Shown here one piece after another: positions 22,329-30,021 of a stretch of 64,000 nucleotides of DNA (the first letter of the stretch is position 1; each line of letters opens with the position of its first letter). Source of the DNA: Candidatus Manganitrophus sp. Its GTDB lineage: Bacteria; Nitrospirota; Nitrospiria; SBBL01; Manganitrophaceae. The notes under the pieces were generated by a model, which saw nothing but the letters and a program-made list of their open reading frames with translations, ran no database searches and had not been told where the DNA came from. The DNA lies in assembly GCA_028865235.1 (NCBI GenBank), contig CP114561.1, positions 434,001 to 498,000 of the forward strand, written 5' to 3'. Position numbers and translations under genes: made by a program.

Positions 22329-22348
22329 CATTTCAAAAATTTGAAATG
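22329..22348. promoter_or_regulatory. Perfect palindrome, possible operator or enhancer site
   Basis: CATTTCAAA-AA-TTTGAAATG: 9-base arms with a 2-base centre, about 120 bases upstream of the sigma54-type promoter at 22467. Its distance suits an enhancer-binding site for a sigma54 activator. Only this one copy was noticed, so the assignment is tentative. The rest of the 22246-22558 gap shows no other feature apart from that promoter. Confidence 0.35.
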
Positions 22349-22466
22349 CAATGCGCCGGACGTTGAACCTGCCTTCGTTGACTTTCTTCCCGACAAAAAC
22401 GAAACTTCTCTTTAATTCATAAGGTTAGGCTGCATTTCTCTCCGACTCCCCGTCTCCTTTCCCCCT

Positions 22467-22481
22467 CGGCATATCCTTTGC
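22467..22481 (+). promoter_or_regulatory. Predicted sigma-54 promoter
   Basis: CGGCATATCCTTTGC followed by TTT. The invariant GG and GC are 12 bases apart as the -24/-12 consensus (TGGCACG-N4-TTGC) demands, with C-A after GG and TTGC at -12. GC to the next gene's ATG is 78 bases. It would drive the secreted-protein/phosphatase pair. Confidence 0.6.
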
Positions 22482-22558
22482 TTTTCCTTCTCAACAGAAG
22501 TGGATCGCTGGACAAGCGTGCAACCTGCTCCTCTCGTTCGAATTGGAAAACGCCATTG

Positions 22559-23078
22559 ATGTTCAGATCAAATAAGATCGGCCGGCTCACCCAGCTTCTC
22601 TTTTTTCCTTTTTTCACTCTTCATCGTCGCACTCCAGGTCGATTCCTCCCGGGCGGCCTCGCTCGACTTTGGTTGGGGAACGCCGATCGAGGTCAAAGAA
22701 AAGATCGCAAAGAAGGGCCCTTACCACGATCTCGCCTGGCCGATTCAGATCAGCAACGGGACCGGCAAGCGGTGGCTTCCCCGTCTCGATATTGTCGCGG
22801 TGACCGATACGGGAAAGCAGTACGCCCCGACGCCGACAAGGAAGGTTACCCTTTCAGAAGAGATGGCAAGCCTTGCCAATCTGGAAAACCATCTCTTTCC
22901 GTCGGTCACACGAAAGGCGGTCGTTGTTTTTGAGAAGATCGATTCGGCGGCAAAGGTCATTCACTTTTATGTCGGCGGATTGGTCGATGTTCCCGAACGG
23001 GAGATGAAATACCTTCGGATCACCTACAAACGCGCCCCGTCGGGATGGATATGGGAGGATGCCGGTGCTTTGGAATAG
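22559..23078 (+). CDS. Secreted protein of unknown function in the T6SS control block (frameshifted)
   Basis: About 172 residues if one T is removed from the T6 run at 22601-22606. This joins the ATG at 22559 (MFRSNKIGRLTQLL) to a hydrophobic signal peptide ending near SSRAA and a mature domain beginning SLDFGWGTPIEV. The mature part is beta-rich (ISNGTGKRWLPRLDIVAVTD, VVVFEKIDSAAKVIHFYVGG) and ends WIWEDAGALE. I do not recognise a family. It lies between the sigma54 activator and the phosphatase, whose start it overlaps by 20 bases, so the two are co-translated. Possibly a periplasmic sensor partner of the kinase. Confidence 0.6.
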
Positions 23079-23862
23079 CTTTAAAAATCACTTCAAAAGA
23101 AATGAGGAGAAAACCGGCGGAAAAACCGAAAGGGCCGGTTTGACCGATATCGGCTCAAGACGGGCCCACAACGAAGACGCGCTCTTTCTCTCGGACGAAG
23201 CCGGCCTTTATCTGGTGGCCGACGGGATGGGGGGCCACTCTTTCGGGGAGGTCGCCAGCGCCATGGCGGTGGAAACCGTCTCGAAAAAATTCCTCTCTTC
23301 CAGCAGAGAAAAACCGGCCTCTCTGCTGACGGAGGCGATTCAGGAAGCGAACAACCGGATTTATCAATTTTCCCAGGAGAAGGTGAAAGTTTTCGACGGA
23401 ACGGAGACCCTGACCGGCCCCGGGACCGTTGGAACGACGATTGTCGCCCTGACCCTCTCCGGGGAGACGGCCATCATTGCGAATGTGGGGGACAGCCGGG
23501 CATACCGCCTGCGGAACGGCCGCCTCGCGCAGCTGACGCAAGACCACACCCTCGCCGCGATGCAGCCTCCTTCGGGGAAGGCCGCTCCAGCGACCCTCCC
23601 CTCCAAATTGAAGCACATTCTGACCCGCGCGGTCGGCGTGGAGACAAAAGTCAAAATCGACCTTCTTGAAGAGCCTCTCCAACCGGGCGATCTCTTTCTT
23701 CTCTGCTCCGACGGCCTCACCAATATGGTTTCCGACGCGCGCATCGCGGAGGTCCTCTCCTCCCCTTCTTCCATCCAATCGGCCTGCGACATCCTGATCA
23801 AAGAGGCCAACCGAAACGGCGGAAAAGACAATATTACCTGCGTTTTGGTCCGCCCGTTGTAG
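23059..23862 (+). CDS. pppA: PP2C-type Ser/Thr phosphatase, PppA-like
   Basis: 267 residues. Metal-binding PP2C motifs are all present: GSRRAHNEDALFL, LVADGMGGHSFGEVAS, NVGDSRAYRL, LLCSDGLTNMV and GGKDNITCVLV. It should reverse kinase phosphorylation of the FHA protein(s), the off-switch of the T6SS phosphorylation cascade. Its TAG stop (23860-23862) is the TAG inside the TGTAGGGGCG end of the adjacent repeat. Confidence 0.9.
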   Translation: MPVLWNSFKNHFKRNEEKTGGKTERAGLTDIGSRRAHNEDALFLSDEAGLYLVADGMGGHSFGEVASAMAVETVSKKFLSSSREKPASLLTEAIQEANNRIYQFSQEKVKVFDGTETLTGPGTVGTTIVALTLSGETAIIANVGDSRAYRLRNGRLAQLTQDHTLAAMQPPSGKAAPATLPSKLKHILTRAVGVETKVKIDLLEEPLQPGDLFLLCSDGLTNMVSDARIAEVLSSPSSIQSACDILIKEANRNGGKDNITCVLVRPL

Positions 23863-23948
23863 GGGCGATCCTTGTGATCGCCCTTTGTTCCCATATCAAT
23901 ATTGGGCGAATACACGGTCGAACAGTGCAGGCAAGATTCGCCCCTACA
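23858..23948. repeat. TGTAGGGGCG-type palindromic element
   Basis: Ends TGTAGGGGCGA (23858-23868) and TCGCCCCTACA (23938-23948) are exact inverted copies. Inside, GGGCGATCCTTGTGATCGCCC (23863-23883) forms its own hairpin. The internal sequence GATCCTTGTGATCGCCC and the right end AAGATTCGCCCCTACA recur in the copy at 51233. It begins at the pppA stop codon. Confidence 0.75.
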
Positions 23949-24048
23949 CGTAACGGAATACCATTTATTTTGTTTATTAGGATATCCCCTCCATTTTTGT
24001 CGCATCCAAACTTAATTTCATAAATCATCCCTTCCAAGCATTTTTTGA

Positions 24049-24077
24049 TTGACTTGCCCTTCAAACCCTGGTAGTTT
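24049..24077 (+). promoter_or_regulatory. Possible sigma-70 promoter for the surface-protein genes
   Basis: TTGACT (24049-24054) and TAGTTT (24072-24077) with a 17-base spacer, 36 bases before the ATG at 24113. The -35 box is good, the -10 box is poor. The rest of 23949-24112 shows nothing. Confidence 0.4.
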
Positions 24078-24112
24078 TCACTTCTTACACAACCCATCCA
24101 TACGGGTCTTAT

Positions 24113-24796
24113 ATGAAAAACAGAGCATTGTTCCTCAGCTTCATCGCTTTTTATACCTTTCTCGTCATCCCGACCGCGCCCCTGTGGGCCCAATCCCTGA
24201 GATTGATCGCCGATACAGACCTGACCGCTCCTGTAATTCAACATGATCCTCCTACTCATGAATTCCGATCCGGCGAATCTGCAAACATTCAGGCCACAAT
24301 TACCGACAATACCGAGCTTAAAGAAGTGACCCTTTTTTACCGCACAATGGGAAAAGAAGAATATTCGAGCATCAACATGGAACGGCTGCAACCAGGAACC
24401 TATGCAGTCTCTATTCCGAAAGATGATATCGCCGAACCGGGCGTCGAATACTACATTCAGGCCGCCGATCAAGCCGGAAATATCTCGCTGCGAGGCTTTT
24501 CATTTTCTCCCCTCACCCTTGTGGTTGCCCCCGCTCTTCCTGAAAAGAAAGGGAGAGAGGAAGCCTTCACTGAAAGGGTCTTTCCAGCCGAAGAAAAACA
24601 GACGACGCTGAAGACGGACGCCGCTCCCGAGAAACCCTGGTACAAGAAATGGTGGGTTTGGGCCATTGCGGGAGCCGTTGTGGTTGGTGCTGCCGCAGCC
24701 GGAGGTGGCGGGGGCGGTGGTGGCGGGGGGGGCGGAGCAGGAAGTCCTACCACCGGATCTGCCACTGTATCGGGGCCAATCCCTAAAGAACAATAA
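24113..24796 (+). CDS. Exported protein with Ig-like domain and poly-glycine tail
   Basis: 227 residues. Signal peptide (ends about 26, PLWAQ), then a beta-sandwich region containing LFYRTMGKEEYSSI and GVEYYIQAADQAGN, a pattern common in bacterial extracellular Ig-like modules. A Lys/Glu linker, a tryptophan-rich membrane helix (PWYKKWWVWAIAGAVVV) and a run of about 14 glycines follow, then a short Ser/Thr tail. The C-terminal helix plus Gly run suggests membrane anchoring with a flexible outward or inward tail. Family not recognised. It starts a run of three secreted-protein genes. Confidence 0.6.
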   Translation: MKNRALFLSFIAFYTFLVIPTAPLWAQSLRLIADTDLTAPVIQHDPPTHEFRSGESANIQATITDNTELKEVTLFYRTMGKEEYSSINMERLQPGTYAVSIPKDDIAEPGVEYYIQAADQAGNISLRGFSFSPLTLVVAPALPEKKGREEAFTERVFPAEEKQTTLKTDAAPEKPWYKKWWVWAIAGAVVVGAAAAGGGGGGGGGGGGAGSPTTGSATVSGPIPKEQ

Positions 24797-24840
24797 AGAA
24801 ATATTGGAAACGAAACATTTTAAAAAAATCAACTGAAAGT

Positions 24841-25524
24841 ATGCACATAATGACGATCTTTCGACATAAAATTCAAGCCAATTTCCTATGGATTTTCTTT
24901 CTTATTCTTGCCGCGTGCGCAGATGGGGTAGATCCACAATCGAACACACTCCCGAATGGTTCCGAAGGGGCAGAAAACGGTTTCTCGGTCCCTCTCCCCG
25001 CTCGTCTTCAAAAAATTGTCAACGGGACTCTCACCGCCGAAGTGGTGGTCGACGGCGGAGCGCCGATCCCCCTTGCAATCGAGGCAAACAACGTCACTGG
25101 CCAGATCAATGATCTCTCCGTCGGAAACCACACCTTTGTCATTAACTACTTCGTGAATGGGGTGCTCGTTGCGACGGCAAGCACGACTGGCAATATTACG
25201 GCGGGAGGAACAACGGCGATAATCTTCGCCGCGAATACGATCAGGTATCCCGACAATGACGGCGACGGATTTACGAATCTGGCCGAGGTAGAGATCGGGA
25301 CCGATCCTAACAGTGCGGCAGACCGCCCTCCTGCCGAGTCCCCCAGGCGTTCCACAAATTACGTTCTCGCAGATATAACTGGAATTTCTCCAGCGGTCGG
25401 AGGAGAGGGAGGAATCGCCTCATCTACCGATTACAAGGTCGCAAGCTTGGCGAACGCGGCGCCGGATACAACGCCGTCAGCATCGGGACAATCTAAAAGC
25501 TCGAATTATGTCATCGGACCCTAG
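24841..25524 (+). CDS. Putative lipoprotein with calcium-binding DxDxDG repeat
   Basis: 227 residues. The N-terminal hydrophobic segment ends in a lipobox-like FLILAAC at about residue 27. A beta-rich domain (VVVDGGAPIPLAIEANN) leads to YPDNDGDGFTNLAEVEIGTD, a thrombospondin type-3/EF-like calcium loop typical of cell-surface proteins. The tail is Ser/Ala-rich. An alternative start is the Met at 24850. Role unknown; probably surface-exposed with its neighbours. Confidence 0.6.
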   Translation: MHIMTIFRHKIQANFLWIFFLILAACADGVDPQSNTLPNGSEGAENGFSVPLPARLQKIVNGTLTAEVVVDGGAPIPLAIEANNVTGQINDLSVGNHTFVINYFVNGVLVATASTTGNITAGGTTAIIFAANTIRYPDNDGDGFTNLAEVEIGTDPNSAADRPPAESPRRSTNYVLADITGISPAVGGEGGIASSTDYKVASLANAAPDTTPSASGQSKSSNYVIGP

Positions 25525-25543
25525 AATAAATTAGGAGATCACA

Positions 25544-26392
25544 ATGAAACACCGAACTTCGTTTTTAATTCTTTTCGCATTCACTCTGCTCCTTCTCCAG
25601 AGAGAGGTATGGGGGCAATCGATCCCCAATATGATTCCCCATAGTGGAACGGTTACGGTAAACGGAACACCGTTCAATGGAACAGGTCAATTTAAATTTG
25701 CAATTATAGACGCGGAGGGAGCAGCTGCGTCGATCTCTTGGTGGTCCAACGATTTCACCAGCACAGCGGGGTCTGAGCCGACAGCCGCTGTTGGTATCCC
25801 GGTTACGAATGGAGTCTTCAGCGTAAAGCTCGGCGATGATACTCTTGAGAACATGGACCCTATTCAAACGGCCGTGTTTAATAATAACTCCGTTGCTTTT
25901 CTACGAGTTTGGTTCAGCGATGGGGCAACAGGATTCCAGCAACTTTCTCCCGACCGACAATTAGTCAGCGTGCCCTTTGCCTATAAGGCTGCGACAGTAG
26001 ATCCTGCAGGAATGGATACGAGCCAGTTATTGCATAAGGTCGCAGAGAGTGGCCAAATCTTTAGTGGGCTGCTTAGTGGACGCTACGCGGCCAATGCCGG
26101 GTTCATTATAATCTCAGACTCCTATCCAGTCCCGCTTCCCGCTGGGACAGCAGCGCCGATCCTCGAATTTGTGCCTGGGACTCCGACAGCGACTTGTCCT
26201 GGAGCGGGCCAAGCGCCAGCGGGCAGACTCTGTGTTTACGCATACAATAATGTGAATATCGCGAACGCTTTTCTTAGCGGCGGCAGCACTGGCGTCCCTC
26301 AAAGGCTTTTTGGTTTCTCGATTGATGTTATTCCGACAACAGCGGCTAGCGCCGGTTTTTTCCTGGCAAGCTGGGCTTATAGAGTGCCGTGA
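25544..26392 (+). CDS. Secreted beta-rich surface protein
   Basis: 282 residues. Signal peptide ends near residue 24 (VWGQ). The first domain (VTVNGTPFNGTGQFKFAI, GVFSVKLGDD, QTAVFNNNSVAFLRVWFSD, LSPDRQLVSVPFAYKAATV) matches a layout seen in long surface or tail-fibre-like proteins of many bacteria, where the last motif precedes a repetitive region. Here the protein instead ends soon after in a small cysteine-containing domain. It may be a shortened member of that family. Ribosome-binding site TTAGGAGATC is 7-8 bases before the ATG. Confidence 0.6.
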   Translation: MKHRTSFLILFAFTLLLLQREVWGQSIPNMIPHSGTVTVNGTPFNGTGQFKFAIIDAEGAAASISWWSNDFTSTAGSEPTAAVGIPVTNGVFSVKLGDDTLENMDPIQTAVFNNNSVAFLRVWFSDGATGFQQLSPDRQLVSVPFAYKAATVDPAGMDTSQLLHKVAESGQIFSGLLSGRYAANAGFIIISDSYPVPLPAGTAAPILEFVPGTPTATCPGAGQAPAGRLCVYAYNNVNIANAFLSGGSTGVPQRLFGFSIDVIPTTAASAGFFLASWAYRVP

Positions 26393-26679
26393 GGCAATAT
26401 GTAAGCGTTAAAGAATAGGCCTCAACACCATCAGATTAAGTCCACAGACCTTCAATTCACGGTGAACGCTCTCCTCCCCTGAACTCCGGCGCCGACGCTC
26501 TGGCCGATATGATCCCCAGGTGCAATCTCAGCCTTTAGGAGCAACACCGAAAGAGCTATGTAGCCCATTTCACAACATTGCCCAAAAAATGCCCCGTTTT
26601 TACCCTTATTTCTCCCTCTTCACCTGAACAAAATCTCTAATTTATTAATTTAATTCCAGAAATTTCTTCGGGAGACCAC

Positions 26680-26694
26680 TGGCATGTCTTTTGC
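26680..26694 (+). promoter_or_regulatory. Predicted sigma-54 promoter
   Basis: TGGCATGTCTTTTGC matches TGGCACG-N4-TTGC at every consensus base but one. GC to the ATG at 26770 is 76 bases, nearly the same as at the other two sites in this window. The remaining bases of the 26393-26769 gap (376 bases) hold no feature I can support. Confidence 0.7.
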
Positions 26695-26769
26695 GATATG
26701 GAATGGATTGTTATGTTCCGTTGAACACCGTGATGTCATCGGGCTTTCATTCCGTAAAGGTATTGAAGC

Positions 26770-27177
26770 ATGTCGCTCGGAGTCATTCAAAAGTTCACTT
26801 CTATCTTGGTGGGAATCGCCGCCCTGCTCGTCCTGAGCGGATGCGGGAAGGAAGGCCATTCCGCGGAATCGACCCCGCCGGGCCTCTTTATCGATTCGAC
26901 GACGGAAAAGTTTTTACAGAAAGCGTTCGACGAAACAAAAGCCTGCGCCGGGATAACCGAGGGGAAATATGAGGACGTTTCCGTCATCCTGATGCCGCCG
27001 GTTTTCCCCTGCCCGCACTATGCCGACGGATGCAGCGGCGAGTACGTTCGCCCCAATTCATTCAAGGTGGGAACCCTCTCCGTATGGCGCCATGAAGTCT
27101 TGCACTACCTTCTGGACCTCAAAACCGGCGACCCGGACGTCTCCCACTCCAACCCTCTCTTTAGAGAGTGCACCTAG
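26770..27177 (+). CDS. Small lipoprotein with HEXXH motif
   Basis: 135 residues. Signal peptide with lipobox LSGC (22-25). The short mature part has five further cysteines (CAG, CPHY, CSG, REC regions) and a zincin-like helix VWRHEVLHYLLDLKTG with HEVLH at 108-112, followed by DPDVSH that could supply a third ligand. The active-site pattern resembles small predicted metallopeptidases, but the protein is very short. It is preceded by a strong sigma54-type promoter, so it may belong to the T6SS-linked regulon. Substrate unknown. Confidence 0.6.
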   Translation: MSLGVIQKFTSILVGIAALLVLSGCGKEGHSAESTPPGLFIDSTTEKFLQKAFDETKACAGITEGKYEDVSVILMPPVFPCPHYADGCSGEYVRPNSFKVGTLSVWRHEVLHYLLDLKTGDPDVSHSNPLFRECT

Positions 27178-27386
27178 ATTAGAACTCGGCATTTTCCCAC
27201 CCCGCCCTCTCTCAAGGATTGTCCCTTAATGCTGGTGCAGATCGCAAACCTCGTGTAAAATTAGAAGGCTATGCGCCGCCGGGTTCCTGATGAATCTGGG
27301 GATTTGATGCCGGAAAATGCGAATCACTCCGGAGGGCGGCGGCGCTCATCCCGTCAATGAGATCATTCCTTGAGGAAAGGTTTGCG

Positions 27387-27767
27387 ATGAAGCGGATTTT
27401 GGTAATCGAGAATGAATCTATTATTCGGAATTTTCTATCCAGTCTATTGAGCCGTTTCGGTTATGCCGTCACACAAGCCAAGTCGGGAAGCGAGGGTCTG
27501 GAAAAGATCAATGAGGAGGAGTTCGACGGGATCTTTCTGGATATCCATCTAAACGACATGAGCGGAAAAGATATTTATCAACAACTGAAAGAGCGCTCTG
27601 CGGACCTTGCCCGGCGGATCGTGTTCGTCACGGGGGACCTGAGAAATCCCAAAACAGAATCGTTCGTCAAAGAAACGGGAAATCTCTGCCTGGAGAAGCC
27701 TTTTACCATTACCGAAGTGAAGACCCTTCTGAATCAGTTCTTTCAGCAGAAAATCCCATGCGGATAA
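27387..27767 (+). CDS. Single-domain response regulator (receiver only)
   Basis: 126 residues, CheY-like. Acidic pocket in LVIENES (with Glu-Asn rather than the more usual Asp-Asp), phospho-acceptor Asp52 in GIFLDIHL, VTGD for the switch Thr, and Lys in LEKPFT. ATG 27387 has AGGAAAGG upstream. There is no output domain and no kinase adjacent. It is convergent with the T6SS genes, only 14 bases from the end of the sheath fusion gene. The 27178-27386 gap contains nothing evident. Confidence 0.8.
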   Translation: MKRILVIENESIIRNFLSSLLSRFGYAVTQAKSGSEGLEKINEEEFDGIFLDIHLNDMSGKDIYQQLKERSADLARRIVFVTGDLRNPKTESFVKETGNLCLEKPFTITEVKTLLNQFFQQKIPCG

Positions 27768-27781
27768 CGGCCGATCGACTT

Positions 27782-29691
27782 CTATCTCCTCAGAGATAAG
27801 CTTAGCCCCACCGGTGCGGAAAGCGCCAGCCCCGCCCGGTCGGGGCGGAAGGTAATCAACACATCATACCGGTCCGGTTTCTCTTCGCTCTCCCGCGCCT
27901 GGACCTCCATCGTTTCGGAATCGACGGAAAGAGAGGCGGCCAACCCCTTCGTAAAAATCTGCTCGATCGCCGCGGTCGATTTCCCCTCCCCGATCTCCCC
28001 GGCCACGCGGCCGATCGCCTGAGAGAGCCGCCCCGCAACCAACTGGTATGGAAAAGCCGCCCGGGCGGCGCTCAGCGCCGTCTCTTTTGGGTCGGGATAA
28101 CGCTCCGGCTGATGCACGCTCGGCACGGCCGGGAGGACAACCGCGTCCGCATTGAGGCGGCAGGTCAACGCCAGAATGCCGTTCGCCGCCAGATCGATCC
28201 GGTGCTCCTCCGAGATCGGTGCTTCCAAAGGAAGCTGCCCCTTCTCCCCGTTCCGCCGCGCGATCTCCCGCAACGGAAGATCTTCGATCATCCCGCCGCC
28301 GCGGGCGCCGGTAATCTCGCTGCACCAGCCGGTTTTGGCAAAGCTCGCCGTCAGCAAGCTCGCGAGGCCCCAGACCGGATTTCCCCAGAGAAACGACCGC
28401 TCCGAACGGATCGACTCCCGAAAATCGAAACGCTTCACCCGATTCTGCTCCGGCCCGTAAGGAAGCCGAAACAAAAAACGATTGAACAGAACCGCCAGCC
28501 ACCGCGAGGCGTTCCCCTGCCGAAGCGATCGCCATTTGATATATTCGGTCTGATCGAACAGATTCCCCACGGCATCCAGCGGCTCCATCTCCCCGATCGA
28601 TTCCAATCCGAGGAAGGCCGGACCGACGGAGGTGACCAGCGGCGCCTGGAGTTGTTCGGCCTTCTCGGCGAGATCCTGGAGCAGATCGATGTCCCGAGGG
28701 GATCGATCGAAGATGTAGTCTGCGATGATCACCGAGACCGGCGCTTCGGCGGTTCCTTCCGACTCCGGTTGAAAAATGTCGCGATCGAAGATCTCTGCGA
28801 GCTGTTCTTTGGGAGCGTGGAGCAGCTCGATCTCGATCGGCTCTCGAAAGTCGGTTCGATCGACGAGAAACTTGATCCCCCTCCAAACCGCTTCCAGCCG
28901 CTGGAACTCGGGATGATGGAGGATCGCGTCGAGCTGGGCGCCGAGCATCTCGTCCAGCTCCTTCATAACGGCGTCGACGGCGCGGGGATCGGCCGGCGTT
29001 CCGGGGCGTCCGGATGAAATGATCTCGGAAATGAACCGGTCGAGCCGGGAGGTTGAAGCCATGGCCGATTCTAGTGCAGACCGATCCGCAACCGGCGCTT
29101 CCACCATTTCAAAGAGAGAATCGAGGGCCGATTCCTTTTCACCGGACGGGGTAGAACTGCGAACGGGAGCAGAAGGGGGCGCGGGCCGTTCTGTGGGCGA
29201 GTCGGCCGGACGTGCTTCGAGCGCCGATTGGATTCTCCCCAGGAGGTTCCCTCCCCCCTGGAGCTGTCCCAATTCGGTCCGGAAGTTCTCATATGAAATT
29301 TCTCTGTTGCGCAGCCGGATCAACCGTTGGCGAATTTCGAGGAGATCTCTCAAAGCAGGAACGGCTTCCACGACGGCATCAGGATGGAAGCTCTTGATCG
29401 AATCGATCGGAAGAGTGATCGGCCACTCCTTTGGACCGCCCCCAAACGGTTGGGAACATTGATCGAAACACGGCCGACGAGCGATTGAAGCGCCGCGCCG
29501 AAGGTTTCTTTGTCGACACGGCTCCGGCCCGCACCGGTCCCGAACGAGGCCGATTGCTCCTCCCGAGGAGACAGCTCCGCCAAGACCAACAGCTTAAGCG
29601 GAAACCGTCGCTCTCCCCCCCGCTCCTGGCCCTCCACCCGGACGTCGACCTTCCGCTTTCCATCCGATCCCATTTTCATATGGATCTCCAT
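27782..29691 (-). CDS. TssB-TssC fusion: second T6SS contractile-sheath protein (frameshifted)
   Basis: About 636 residues after restoring one C in the run at 29439-29443. Start ATG 29691 with AGGGGAGG upstream. Residues about 25-140 are TssB-like (PLKLLVLAELSPREE, then SFHPDAVVEAVPALRDLLEI). A Pro/Ser-rich linker (about 150-200) leads to a TssC/EvpB domain with LDEMLGAQLDAILHHPEFQR, WRGIKFLVDRTDFREPI and SFLWGNPVWGLASLL. The canonical tssB and tssC are separate genes at 48033 and 46451, so this is a paralogue. In TssC the shared position reads SYLWGNTAFAFA. It could cap, modify or replace the sheath, or be an accessory tied to the adjacent effector module. Novel-looking. Confidence 0.75.
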
Positions 29692-29735
29692 CCGAGCCTC
29701 CCCTTGATATTAAAAACGAGGTTCTCTCTTTCCGT

Positions 29736-29975
29736 TTATCGGTTCGTCCAGGCGTTGTTCCGCCAGAAGAGCTGGACGACATCCGTTCCGCTCGGAATGC
29801 TCGATTGCTCTTTGGCAAAATGTCCTAACTCGAATTTATCTCCGGGAAAACTGACATTGAGCAGCTCTTTAATCGCCTTGGAAAATTCAATGCTTTTGGT
29901 ATGGTTATGCGTGTTCTGAACAGCGTAAAAACGAAACGTTCTAGTGCCAACCCTGGCATCCTGTGTGAGATACAT
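29736..29975 (-). CDS. Small conserved-looking protein of unknown function
   Basis: 79 residues, ATG 29975 with an excellent AAGGAGG site upstream. It is hydrophilic with no signal or membrane segment; features are FRFYAVQNTHNHTKSIEF and a C-terminal VVQLFWRNNAWTNR. It lies within the T6SS accessory strand between the TssB-TssC fusion and the HEAT protein, in the same direction. It could be an adaptor or chaperone for either; no family recognised. Confidence 0.55.
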   Translation of the reverse strand: MYLTQDARVGTRTFRFYAVQNTHNHTKSIEFSKAIKELLNVSFPGDKFELGHFAKEQSSIPSGTDVVQLFWRNNAWTNR

Positions 29976-30021
29976 CGCGCTCCTCCTTTTCGATCGGTTT
30001 TGGTTTATGTTCAGACAGGTA

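Noticed and set aside
27768..27800. Hairpin between the convergent response-regulator and sheath-fusion genes as a bidirectional terminator
   Set aside because: The stem (ATCTC/GAGAT) is only about 5 bases and lies in the 3' end of the coding sequence without a T-run.
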